From: Lentzea sp. NBRC 105346
Lineage (GTDB): Bacteria; Actinomycetota; Actinomycetes; Mycobacteriales; Pseudonocardiaceae
Assembly: GCF_030269605.1 (NCBI RefSeq)
Contig: NZ_BSTQ01000016.1
Coordinates: 1-64,000, forward strand
Direction of reading: 5' to 3'
DNA length: 64,000 bases
The translations under genes were made by a program, and so were the position numbers. The notes beneath the pieces were generated by a model. It was not told where the DNA came from. It did not search any database and worked only from the letters and a program-made list of their open reading frames with translations. Each line of letters begins with the position of its first letter. Position 1 is the first letter of the stretch. This document shows, in pieces, positions 15,880 to 23,887 of this stretch.

Positions 15880-18097
15880 GGTGCTGGGCGGTGAGCGTGT
15901 CGGCGGACGCGACCAGCGAAGCAGGTGTGCCGGTGAACACGACCCGGCCGCCGTCGTGACCGGCCCCTGGACCGAGGTCGATCAGCCAGTCGGCGTGTGC
16001 CATGACGGCCTGGTGGTGCTCGATCACGATCACCGTGTTGCCCGCGTCGACCAACCGGTCCAGCAACGCCAGCAGCTGGTCGATGTCCGCCAGGTGCAGG
16101 CCCGCCGTCGGCTCGTCCAGCACGTAGACGGCGGTACCGGAAGCCATGTGCACGGCCAGCTTCAGCCGTTGCCGCTCGCCGCCGGACAACGTGGTCAGCG
16201 GCTGCCCCAGGGACAGGTAGCCCAGACCGACATCGACCAGGCGATCGAGCACGACGCGCACCGCGCCGGACGGGAAGAAGTCACAGGCATCCACAACAGA
16301 CAGAGCAAGAACCTCGCTGATGTCCTTGCCGCGCAACTTGTATTCCAGCACCGAAGGCGTGTAGCGCTTGCCCTCGCACTCCTCGCACACCGACGAGACA
16401 CCCGCCATCATCGCGAGATCCGTGTACACCAGGCCCAGGCCCTTGCACGAAGGGCACGCGCCCTCGGAGTTCGCGCTGAACAACGCCGCCTTGACGCCGT
16501 TGGCCTTGGCGAACGCCGACCGGATCGAGTCCAGCATGCCCGTGTAGGTCGCGGGGTTGCTGCGCCGCGAGCCGCGGATCGAAGCCTGGTCCACGATGAT
16601 CACATCGTCCAGAGCGGACAGTGATCCGTGCACCAAGGAAGACTTGCCAGATCCCGCCACACCGGTCACGACCGTCAGTACTCCGAGCGGGATGTCCGCG
16701 CTCACGTTGCGCAGGTTGTGCAGCGAAGCCTTCTTGATCGACAGCTTGCCCGAAGCCGAACGCACAGAAGACTTCACCGACACCCGGTGGTCGAGATAAC
16801 GGCCGGTCACCGTGCCGGACGATCGCAGCCCGGCCACATCGCCTTGATAACAGAGCCGTCCACCCGAAGTACCGGCACCGGGACCCAGGTCGACCACGTG
16901 GTCGGCGATCTCGATGGTCTCCGGTTTGTGTTCGACCACGAGGACGGTGTTCCCCTTGTCCCGCAACCGGAGCAGCAGCTCGTTCATCCGCTCGATGTCG
17001 TGCGGGTGCAGTCCGACCGTCGGCTCGTCGAACACGTACGTGATGTCCGACAACGCGGAGCCCAGGTGCCGCACCATCTTCACGCGCTGTGCCTCACCGC
17101 CGGACAACGTGCCCGACTCGCGGTCCAGCGACAGGTACCCGAGGCCGATCTCGACCAGCGACTCCAGCGTCGAGCTCAGCATCGCGACCATCGGAGCAAC
17201 ACCACGAACACCGCGCAGCCACGCCAGGAGGTCGTCGATCTGCATCGCCGAGCACTGGGCGATGTTCTTGCCCCGGATCTTCGACGACAGAGCCAGCGGA
17301 TTCAGGCGGGTTCCGTCGCAAGAGCCGCAGTGCGTGAACGTGACGACCTTGTCCACGTACGCGCGCATGTCGGGGCGCATGGAGTCGCGGTCCTTGCTGA
17401 GGTAGATGCGCCGCATCTTCACCAGCAGACCCTCGTAGGTCGTCTTGCCGTTGCCCTTCTTCTGCTTGGTGGCCTCACGGTTGAGCAGGTCGTCCCACTC
17501 ACGAGCACTGAAGTCGCGCAGCTTCTTGTCCGGGTCGAAGTACCCGGACTCGACGATGATCTGCCAGTACCACGAGCCCACACCGGTGTGCGGAGCCGTG
17601 ATCGCGCCCTCGTTCAACGACAACGAACGGTCGAGGATCCGATCGACGTTGATGTCGGACACGTACCCGCGGCCCTCGCACGCCGGGCACGCGCCCTCGG
17701 GCGTGTTGAAGCTGAACGCCGAGGACGTGCCGACGTGCGGCTTTCCCAGGCGGCTGAAGATGATCCGCAACATCGTCTGCGCGTCGGTCGCGGTGCCGAC
17801 GGTCGAGCGCGAGTTCGTCCCCATGCGCTCCTGGTCGACGATGATCGCCGCGCTGAGGTTGTGCAACGAGTCCACGTCCGGGCGGCCGATCGACGGCAGA
17901 TAACCCTGGACGTACGCGGTGTACGTCTCGTTGAGCAGCCGGCGCGACTCGGCCGCGATCGTGCCGAACACCAGCGACGACTTCCCCGAGCCGGACACGC
18001 CGGTGAACACGGTCAGCTGCCGTTTGGGAATGTCCAGCGAGACGTCGGCCAGGTTGTTGTGCCGGGCGCCGCGCACCTCGATGAAGTCGTGACTCAC
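15857..18097 (-). CDS. UvrA-like ABC protein of the DrrC self-resistance type
   Basis: 746 residues from GTG 18097, overlapping the preceding stop by GTGA. Two ABC ATPase modules: Walker A GVSGSGKSS (33-41) and GVAGSGKSS, signatures SGGEAQRV and SGGERQRL, Walker B YVFDEPT/YVLDEPT. Zinc modules CPACEGRG, HCGSCDG and CPSCKG...CEECEG are present. At about 750 residues it lacks the length of housekeeping UvrA (about 950). Short UvrA paralogues such as DrrC protect producers of DNA-intercalating drugs by removing the drug from DNA. As last gene of the kynurenine operon beside a type II PKS, a self-resistance role is likely. Confidence 0.9.
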   Translation of the reverse strand: MSHDFIEVRGARHNNLADVSLDIPKRQLTVFTGVSGSGKSSLVFGTIAAESRRLLNETYTAYVQGYLPSIGRPDVDSLHNLSAAIIVDQERMGTNSRSTVGTATDAQTMLRIIFSRLGKPHVGTSSAFSFNTPEGACPACEGRGYVSDINVDRILDRSLSLNEGAITAPHTGVGSWYWQIIVESGYFDPDKKLRDFSAREWDDLLNREATKQKKGNGKTTYEGLLVKMRRIYLSKDRDSMRPDMRAYVDKVVTFTHCGSCDGTRLNPLALSSKIRGKNIAQCSAMQIDDLLAWLRGVRGVAPMVAMLSSTLESLVEIGLGYLSLDRESGTLSGGEAQRVKMVRHLGSALSDITYVFDEPTVGLHPHDIERMNELLLRLRDKGNTVLVVEHKPETIEIADHVVDLGPGAGTSGGRLCYQGDVAGLRSSGTVTGRYLDHRVSVKSSVRSASGKLSIKKASLHNLRNVSADIPLGVLTVVTGVAGSGKSSLVHGSLSALDDVIIVDQASIRGSRRSNPATYTGMLDSIRSAFAKANGVKAALFSANSEGACPSCKGLGLVYTDLAMMAGVSSVCEECEGKRYTPSVLEYKLRGKDISEVLALSVVDACDFFPSGAVRVVLDRLVDVGLGYLSLGQPLTTLSGGERQRLKLAVHMASGTAVYVLDEPTAGLHLADIDQLLALLDRLVDAGNTVIVIEHHQAVMAHADWLIDLGPGAGHDGGRVVFTGTPASLVASADTLTAQHLRKYVAD

Positions 18098-18834
18098 CGT
18101 TCTACCAGCGCCAACACTCTGGTCGGACTCCCCGATCCGCGGACGATGGGCAGCGGGGACGCGATGATCACCGCGCCGGCGGGTGGCAGCAGCGCCAGGT
18201 TGCGCAGCTGCGTCAGCCCGTACTTCCCCGCACCATGAAGGTACCAGTGGCACGGGTACGGCGGCTCGAAACCGCCCGCGAGCCCGGCGTCGGTGCCCAC
18301 GGTCTCGACCCCGACGCCGACGATCGGCGTCTCCTCGGCGAGCCACCGCGCGCACTCGACGGCGATGCCGGGCGTGTGGCCCTCGTTCAGGAAGTTCTCC
18401 CGGCCGTCCCACCCCGTGCGGTACAACAACCAGCCCTCGGGCAGCGGGCCGTGCACCGAGACCCACTGCTCCACGTGCGAGCGCCGCAGCAGGAAGTCCG
18501 GGTCCGCCGCCGCCTCGGCCGAAAAGTCGAGCACCACCGCGGGACCGACCAGCCGAGCGGGTGGCACCTGGGACACGTCCTGGGATCCCTTGCCGGACAA
18601 CCAGTGCACGGGCGCGTCGAAGTGCGTGCCGGTGTGCTCGGAGAGCCGGATGTTGTTCCAGTACACGTGTGGCCCGAGCGCGTCGTAGTCGCTGATCACC
18701 TCGCGGGAGAACGGCCACGGCTGGCCCCGCTCCGGCGGCAGGTTGATGATCGGTGTCTCCTCGGACAGCGGCGCGGTCAGGTCGATCACCTCGATCGACC
18801 CGCTGCTCAGCGCGGCCACCAACCCGGCGAGCAC
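18094..18834 (-). CDS. Cyclase-family / kynurenine formamidase-like hydrolase
   Basis: 246 residues, GTG start 18834. The metal-binding motif HTGTHFDAPVHW is that of the KynB/cyclase superfamily (HxGTHxDxPxH), followed by LLYRTGWD and HTPGIAVECARWLAEETPIVGVGVETVGTD. KynB hydrolyses N-formylkynurenine to kynurenine, and two TDO-family genes lie upstream in the same operon, so this reaction is the best guess. Other family members act as polyketide or isatin hydrolases. The stop overlaps the UvrA-like GTG. Confidence 0.82.
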   Translation of the reverse strand: MLAGLVAALSSGSIEVIDLTAPLSEETPIINLPPERGQPWPFSREVISDYDALGPHVYWNNIRLSEHTGTHFDAPVHWLSGKGSQDVSQVPPARLVGPAVVLDFSAEAAADPDFLLRRSHVEQWVSVHGPLPEGWLLYRTGWDGRENFLNEGHTPGIAVECARWLAEETPIVGVGVETVGTDAGLAGGFEPPYPCHWYLHGAGKYGLTQLRNLALLPPAGAVIIASPLPIVRGSGSPTRVLALVER

Positions 18835-18835
18835 G

Positions 18836-19228
18836 TCACACCGCCTGGATGTCGTCGCCGTCGACCTTCAGCCCGAACTCGGGCAGCGGCTGCTTCGCCG
18901 GGCCGCTGGTGACCGAACCGTCCTTGATCGCGAACACGCTGAAGTGGCACTCGCAGGTGATCTGGCCGTCCTTGACGCTGGTCACCTTGCAGCCCCGGTG
19001 TGTGCAGATCGCGCTGAACGCCTTGAACTTTCCCGGTTCCGGCTGACACACCACCACCCCGGCGTCGGGGAAGATCTCCCCGCCACCGACCGGAATGGCC
19101 GACACCTTGCCCAGCGGCGTGCCGGAGGGCGGCGGGTCCGCGGTGCGCACGACCTCACCACACCCGGCCGCGGTCGCGGCGATCGCCGCACCGGCCCCGG
19201 CGATCACGGCTCGTCTGCTGTATTTCAT
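18836..19228 (-). CDS. Exported Rieske [2Fe-2S] lipoprotein
   Basis: 130 residues. N-terminal Tat-type signal MKYSRRAVIAGAG with a lipobox ending at Cys23 (ATAAGC). Rieske cluster ligands: Cys75 and His77 (CTHRGC) and Cys92 and His95 (CECH), with the disulphide pair Cys80/Cys94. Small soluble-type Rieske proteins of this kind transfer electrons. Its presence inside a biosynthetic operon, overlapping the FAD hydroxylase stop by ATGA, is unusual because signal and cofactor imply folded export to the outer membrane face. It may feed electrons to, or take them from, an extracytoplasmic late oxidation step. Confidence 0.88.
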   Translation of the reverse strand: MKYSRRAVIAGAGAAIAATAAGCGEVVRTADPPPSGTPLGKVSAIPVGGGEIFPDAGVVVCQPEPGKFKAFSAICTHRGCKVTSVKDGQITCECHFSVFAIKDGSVTSGPAKQPLPEFGLKVDGDDIQAV

Positions 19229-20808
19229 GGTGCGAGTCCCTTCACGAGGTCGGCTCCGACGATGCCCGCGGCTGCTCGAACGGCACTTGAGAACTCGGTC
19301 CCATCACTGCTGGTCGCGGCCAGATGGCCGTCCGGGCGCACCAGCCACCACGACGGCAGCCCGGCGCCGTAGAACCGGTGCAGCGTGTCGTCCTCGGCCA
19401 CCGCGACCGTGATCTCCGGTGACAGCCCCGAGACACCGTTGGGCACCACGGCGACCAGGTGCACCGGCAGCGCCCACGGCCGCGCCTCCATCGCCGAGAC
19501 CAGCTCCTCGACCTCGTCCCGGTCGAACGCGACCACGAGACCGATGAACTCGTCGCCCAGCAGGCGCCGCAGCCGCGTCGGCGTGCCGTTGACGTACACG
19601 GGACCGTCCGGCGCGAACGCACCGAGCAACGGATGTCCCTTGTGGACGATCGGCGAGTCGGTGTAGTGGTACGGCTCGGCCATCTTGCCGCTGTTCACGT
19701 GCTTGCGCGCGATGCCGAGCAACGTCGAGAGGCGCAGCAGCACCGAGCGGGCGAGGCGGCGGACCCGGTTGGGCGGCACCATGAACCGGATGGTGGCCTC
19801 GGTGACCCGCAGGTTCTCGCGCGCCGCCGCATAACGTTCATCGTGGTAGGTGTCGAGCAACGAGTCCGGCGCCACCCCGTCGAGCACGAGCGGAATCTTC
19901 CACGCGAGGTTGTCGGCGTCCTGGATGCCGCTGTTCATGCCGCGCGACCCGTACGGCGGCAACGCGTGCGCTGCGTCGCCGGCGAAGAACACGCGGCCGA
20001 CCCGGAACCGGTCGACCACCCGCTGGTGGAACCGATAGGTGCTGACCCAGTCGACCTCGTACGGAATGTCGCCGATGACGCGGCGGACCCGTTCGTCGAA
20101 CCTGCCGTCAAGACGTTCGGCCTCGATGTCGGCGTCCGGCGGCAGCTGCCAGTCGATGCGCCAGATGTCGTTCGGCTGCGGGTGCATGACGAGCTGCCGG
20201 CCGGGGTTGAACGACGGGTCGTAGTGGAAATGCCGCTCCTTGGCCAGCGGCAGCTTCGCCCGGATGTCCGTGATGAGGAACCGATCCTGGTGCGAGTACC
20301 CGGTCCAGTCGACTCCGAGAAGCTCGCGCAGTCCACTTCGGACACCGTCGCACGCGATCAGGTACTGGAAGGCGAACTCGCCACCGGCCTGCACGCGCAC
20401 CAGATCATCGTCCTGCGAGACAGCGGTGACCCGGTGCCCCCACCGCAGGTCGATGGCCGGTTCCGCCTCGGCGGCCTCGACCAGGATCTGCTCGATCCGG
20501 TACTGCGAGATGTTGACGAACGGCCCGAACCCGAGCCCGCGCGGGAACCGGGCCGCGCGGATCTCCTGGTTGCGCACGTAGGTCCGTGCGACGGTCCAGG
20601 TCACGCCCTCGTCCGCGATCTGCTGCGCGCAGCCGAACTTGTCCAGCACCTCGAGCACGTCGCCCTGGATGAGGCACGCCTTCGAGCCCTGCTTGACCAG
20701 GTGCGGGTCGGCCTCCAGCACGACGCTGTGCACGCCGAGGCTCGCCAGTCTCAACGCGGCGACGAGCCCGACCGGGCCGGCACCGACGATCCCGACCGGT
20801 GCTGTCAT
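19225..20808 (-). CDS. FAD-dependent aromatic hydroxylase (group A flavoprotein)
   Basis: 527 residues. FAD-binding GAGPVG at 9-14 with VVLEAD at the end of strand 2, CDG motif (IACDGVRSGLRELLG), and GD motif FFAGDAAHALPPYGSRGMNSGIQDADNLAWKI. The C-terminal ~120 residues have the thioredoxin-like extension of PHBH/MhpA-type hydroxylases. Candidate substrates are the polyketide (as with TcmG or pentangular hydroxylases) or kynurenine/anthranilate (a route to 3-hydroxy derivatives). The start overlaps the TDO-like gene stop by ATGA, and the stop overlaps the Rieske ATG. Confidence 0.88.
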   Translation of the reverse strand: MTAPVGIVGAGPVGLVAALRLASLGVHSVVLEADPHLVKQGSKACLIQGDVLEVLDKFGCAQQIADEGVTWTVARTYVRNQEIRAARFPRGLGFGPFVNISQYRIEQILVEAAEAEPAIDLRWGHRVTAVSQDDDLVRVQAGGEFAFQYLIACDGVRSGLRELLGVDWTGYSHQDRFLITDIRAKLPLAKERHFHYDPSFNPGRQLVMHPQPNDIWRIDWQLPPDADIEAERLDGRFDERVRRVIGDIPYEVDWVSTYRFHQRVVDRFRVGRVFFAGDAAHALPPYGSRGMNSGIQDADNLAWKIPLVLDGVAPDSLLDTYHDERYAAARENLRVTEATIRFMVPPNRVRRLARSVLLRLSTLLGIARKHVNSGKMAEPYHYTDSPIVHKGHPLLGAFAPDGPVYVNGTPTRLRRLLGDEFIGLVVAFDRDEVEELVSAMEARPWALPVHLVAVVPNGVSGLSPEITVAVAEDDTLHRFYGAGLPSWWLVRPDGHLAATSSDGTEFSSAVRAAAGIVGADLVKGLAP

Positions 20809-22034
20809 GGTGCCCCCGTTTTCTCGTTGGCCCGGAACACGGGGATGTCACGGACCGCTGCCAGGTAAGGAGTTCCTTCGGTGTAGCCGGTACCGGATGC
20901 CTCGCCGAGCATGCGCACGGCGAGCCGGTAGTGGGTCTGCCGCCAGCGCAGCAATGCGCGTTCGAAGGCGTTCATCGCCTCCGCCAACGGTTTCAGCGCG
21001 TCCCCGGCCACGACGTCAGAGTCGCAGAGCCTGCTGTAGGCCTCATCGAGCGTCGGCTGACTCCCGAGCACACGGGTCCGCACATCGGGCACCGAGTGGT
21101 ACGCGGGCGAGTCGACACGGTCGGAGTCGGGCTTGCGGCACAACGACTCCACGAGCTTGTAGTTGCGCGACTGGATCGCGCTCGCGCCCTCGGTGAACTC
21201 GCGGAACGTCCGAAACGCCTCGATCTGCATGGTCGCGAGCATCGAGAACAGCGGCGCCGACTCGCGCAACGCGGTCTCACAACTGGTCACGAAGTGCACG
21301 GCCCGCTCGATCTCACCCTCGTCCAGTGCCGCGATCGCGCCACGGATCTGCGTCGAGAGCAGCGAGAACGTCGTCTCGAACGCCTGCAACACACGCAGGA
21401 ACAGGTACTCGTCGTGCATCGTGTAGACGGGCAGGATGCTGAGCTCGACCGCACGCCGTTCGGCGTAGGACATGTCGCCGTACACCGCCGCGCACGCCTG
21501 CCGCGCCAGGTCGCCGGGATCGGTGGCGGTGAGCCCGGCGTCGAGCGCCATGCGCTGCAGGGCGGGCCGGATGACCCGCATCCCGTGCCGGAACCGCTTG
21601 CCCACGGCCGTCGGGTCCGGCCGCAGCAGCGGCAGCAACGTCGTTCGTCCGTCCAACGCGGACAGCTCGAACCCCAGCGCGTCGCAGACGAGCTGGGCGG
21701 TGAGCCGGTCGCACCGGGTCCGGGCGAACGGCGCCTGCTCGACCGGGTCGTCCGGGCCCGGCAGCTGTAACAGCGACAACGCGAGGTAGGTCGGGTAGTC
21801 GTACCGCTTGTCCGGCTTGTCCAGCGCGGTGCTCAGGAACGACGCGAGCGTCTGCACGTGCGGCCACGGCCCGCTCAGCTCGGGCAGCATGTCCCGCACC
21901 TCGGCGAGCAGCTCCAGCAGCTCCGGTGCGACGAAGTGCTTGCCGACCCCGTGGTACTCGCGGACGACCGCGCCGTACGGGAAGCTCTTGACGGCCGGTG
22001 TGCGCAGCCAGGATCTCAACTCGGCGGTGGACAT
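20805..22034 (-). CDS. Divergent tryptophan 2,3-dioxygenase-family heme protein
   Basis: 409 residues from ATG 22034, four nt after the kynureninase-like stop. TDO-family landmarks are recognisable though altered: MHDEYLFLRVLQAFETTF for the N-terminal HDELLF helix, TEGASAIQSRNYKLVESLC for the SGFQSxQFR substrate segment, and RWRQTHYRLAVRMLGEASGTGYTEGTPYL for the axial-His helix and GT(G)GxxGxxYL loop. It has ~110 extra N-terminal residues compared with canonical TDO. Relatives that left the kynurenine pathway (for example MarE) oxygenate modified indoles or phenols. A second, specialised oxygenation of tryptophan or a kynurenine-derived substrate is inferred. Confidence 0.75.
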   Translation of the reverse strand: MSTAELRSWLRTPAVKSFPYGAVVREYHGVGKHFVAPELLELLAEVRDMLPELSGPWPHVQTLASFLSTALDKPDKRYDYPTYLALSLLQLPGPDDPVEQAPFARTRCDRLTAQLVCDALGFELSALDGRTTLLPLLRPDPTAVGKRFRHGMRVIRPALQRMALDAGLTATDPGDLARQACAAVYGDMSYAERRAVELSILPVYTMHDEYLFLRVLQAFETTFSLLSTQIRGAIAALDEGEIERAVHFVTSCETALRESAPLFSMLATMQIEAFRTFREFTEGASAIQSRNYKLVESLCRKPDSDRVDSPAYHSVPDVRTRVLGSQPTLDEAYSRLCDSDVVAGDALKPLAEAMNAFERALLRWRQTHYRLAVRMLGEASGTGYTEGTPYLAAVRDIPVFRANEKTGAP

Positions 22035-22038
22035 CGCG

Positions 22039-23094
22039 TCACCGCCCGCTTCGGAGATCGGCCAGCGCGTCGCAGAGTGCGGCCACGTCGTCGGCGTTGT
22101 TGTAGTAGTGGAACGACAGCCGCACGAGGTCACCGCGCGGGCTGACCGTGACGCCCCGGCTCGCCAGGCCGCGCGCGACGGCGGCGGGATCGGGGTCGGC
22201 CAGCCCGATGTGCGCGCCGCGCTCGGCCGGTGCGTGTATCAGTTCGCCCTGAGCGGTCAGCCGGTCCGCGGCCAGCTCGGTCAGTTGCCGCACGTGCATA
22301 CGCACCTCCGCGAGGTCGAGCGCTCCGATCAGGCCAAGAGCGGCGTTCGCCGCGTAGCACGCGGGAACCGCCGGGGTGCCGGTCTCGAACCTGGCCGCCG
22401 TGCCGGGGAAGTCCAGCGTCCTCGGGTCGAACGCGAACGGGTTCACGCGACCGAACCAGCCGGTGAGCTGCGGAAACCGTTCCGTGTCAGGCGATCTGAC
22501 GTACAGGAACGCCAGCCCCGGCAGACCGGACACGTACTTCATCGCGCCGCCGACGAGGAAGTCGCAGTCCAGTTCGGACACGTCGACCGGCATGACCCCG
22601 ACCGCCTGGTACGCGTCCACGAACAGCTGCGCGCCCTGGGGATCCGGCATGGGCATGCGACGGCCGTCCCGGTACGCGACCAGCGGCACGGAGACCAGCC
22701 GGGTGTGCTCGTCCGGCTCGGCGTCGAACACGACCTCGGCACCCCGTGGCCGCTGTGCCAGCCACACGTGTGCGATGGACGGAAACTCCACCGGGGATGT
22801 GACGATCTTCCACCGTTTCCCGAACTCCATGGTGGAGGCTGCCTGGTAGGCACCGACGGAAGCGTTGGGAACGAGAGCGATCTGGTCGACGTCCGCACCG
22901 ATCAGCGTCGCGAACCCCTGACGCGCCTGGAGGACCTCGCGTTCGAACGAGGACCACCCGTCACCGGACAGGTCCTCGGCCATGCGCTGCAGCGCGTCGT
23001 CGAGGTCGGTGGAACGGGCGCCGAGACTGCAGCTGGCGAGATGGATCCTTCGTTCCAACGCGGGAAAGTGCTTGCGGAACACGGCAGGGGTCAT
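22039..23094 (-). CDS. Kynureninase-like PLP enzyme (aminotransferase class V fold)
   Basis: 351 residues. PLP-binding Lys186 in VGGAMKYVSGLPGLAFLYV, Asp160 in LFVDAYQAVGVMPVD, and upstream phosphate-binding VPNASVGAYQAAST. The spacing of the DAYQ..K segment and KYVSGLPG is close to bacterial kynureninase (KYLNGGPG). At 351 residues it is shorter than typical KynU (about 410), lacking part of the C-terminal domain. Its ATG overlaps the TDO stop (ATGA), so kynurenine cleavage to anthranilate, or 3-hydroxykynurenine to 3-hydroxyanthranilate, with loss of alanine is the likely reaction. A selenocysteine-lyase-like or other class V activity cannot be excluded. Confidence 0.72.
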   Translation of the reverse strand: MTPAVFRKHFPALERRIHLASCSLGARSTDLDDALQRMAEDLSGDGWSSFEREVLQARQGFATLIGADVDQIALVPNASVGAYQAASTMEFGKRWKIVTSPVEFPSIAHVWLAQRPRGAEVVFDAEPDEHTRLVSVPLVAYRDGRRMPMPDPQGAQLFVDAYQAVGVMPVDVSELDCDFLVGGAMKYVSGLPGLAFLYVRSPDTERFPQLTGWFGRVNPFAFDPRTLDFPGTAARFETGTPAVPACYAANAALGLIGALDLAEVRMHVRQLTELAADRLTAQGELIHAPAERGAHIGLADPDPAAVARGLASRGVTVSPRGDLVRLSFHYYNNADDVAALCDALADLRSGR

Positions 23095-23795
23095 GTCGTG
23101 TCACCCATCGGCCCGGTGCGGGTGAGCTCGGTCCGCACGTCCCACAGCTGCGGGAAGAACTTGTGCGCGATGAGCTTGGCGAGCACGTCGACGGGCGTGC
23201 CCTGGGTGCCCACGACCTGGTGCCCGATCACGCGCGTCGCCATCTTGTAATGCCGCACGCGCCACAGCGAGATCCGCTCGTCCCACTCGATCATCGCCTC
23301 GGCGAGCCGCTGCTCGGCGCTGTCGACCTTGCTGCGGTACAGCTCCGCGAGGTCGATGCCCCGTCGTTCGACGAGGTCGGTGAACACCCGCTCGATGCGC
23401 CTGCTGTGCTTCTGCACCGACCGCCAGCCCGGCGAGTCCGCACCGGATCCGTGCCCCAGCACGGTTCTGATGGTCTGGAAGTCCCACGGTGACAGTTCCC
23501 GCATCATCTCCAGCTGGTTCGTGACCAGCTCGATCCCCAGCGACGCCCGCTTGAGCAGGCGGATCGCGGTCTCCAGGTTGTCGATCAGGATGCACTCCGC
23601 GGCCTCGTGCACCTCCGAGCAGGCGAGCTTCAGCCACAGCTCGGTCGACTGGTGCACGACCTGGAACAGCAGCTCGTCACGATGCACCACCTCGTCCGGC
23701 CGGCGCTGCAACGACAGCAAGGCATCGGTCCGCATGTACCTCGCGTAGTCGTCACGGCCCTCGCCGCTCAACACCTGCTGGGAGTAATCCCTCAT
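23091..23795 (-). CDS. kynA: Tryptophan 2,3-dioxygenase
   Basis: 234 residues, first gene of the minus-strand operon ending at the UvrA-like gene. Canonical TDO sequence: VVHRDELLFQVVHQSTELWLKL (distal His38 region), MRELSPWDFQTIRTVLGHGSG (substrate-binding Arg), SLWRVRHYKMATRVIGHQVVGTQGTP with the axial His. The length is slightly below the usual 260-290. Heme-dependent conversion of L-tryptophan to N-formylkynurenine in the cytoplasm is predicted. With the KynB-like and kynureninase-like genes downstream it makes a complete tryptophan-to-anthranilate route. Confidence 0.88.
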   Translation of the reverse strand: MRDYSQQVLSGEGRDDYARYMRTDALLSLQRRPDEVVHRDELLFQVVHQSTELWLKLACSEVHEAAECILIDNLETAIRLLKRASLGIELVTNQLEMMRELSPWDFQTIRTVLGHGSGADSPGWRSVQKHSRRIERVFTDLVERRGIDLAELYRSKVDSAEQRLAEAMIEWDERISLWRVRHYKMATRVIGHQVVGTQGTPVDVLAKLIAHKFFPQLWDVRTELTRTGPMGDTT

Positions 23796-23887
23796 GGGGC
23801 AACGCTAAAAATCTCACGTCTCATCCAGCTCTTCAGCGGGCTCTCAATCCGTTGCCACGGGTTCGGGGCGTGGACACCATTCCCGCC

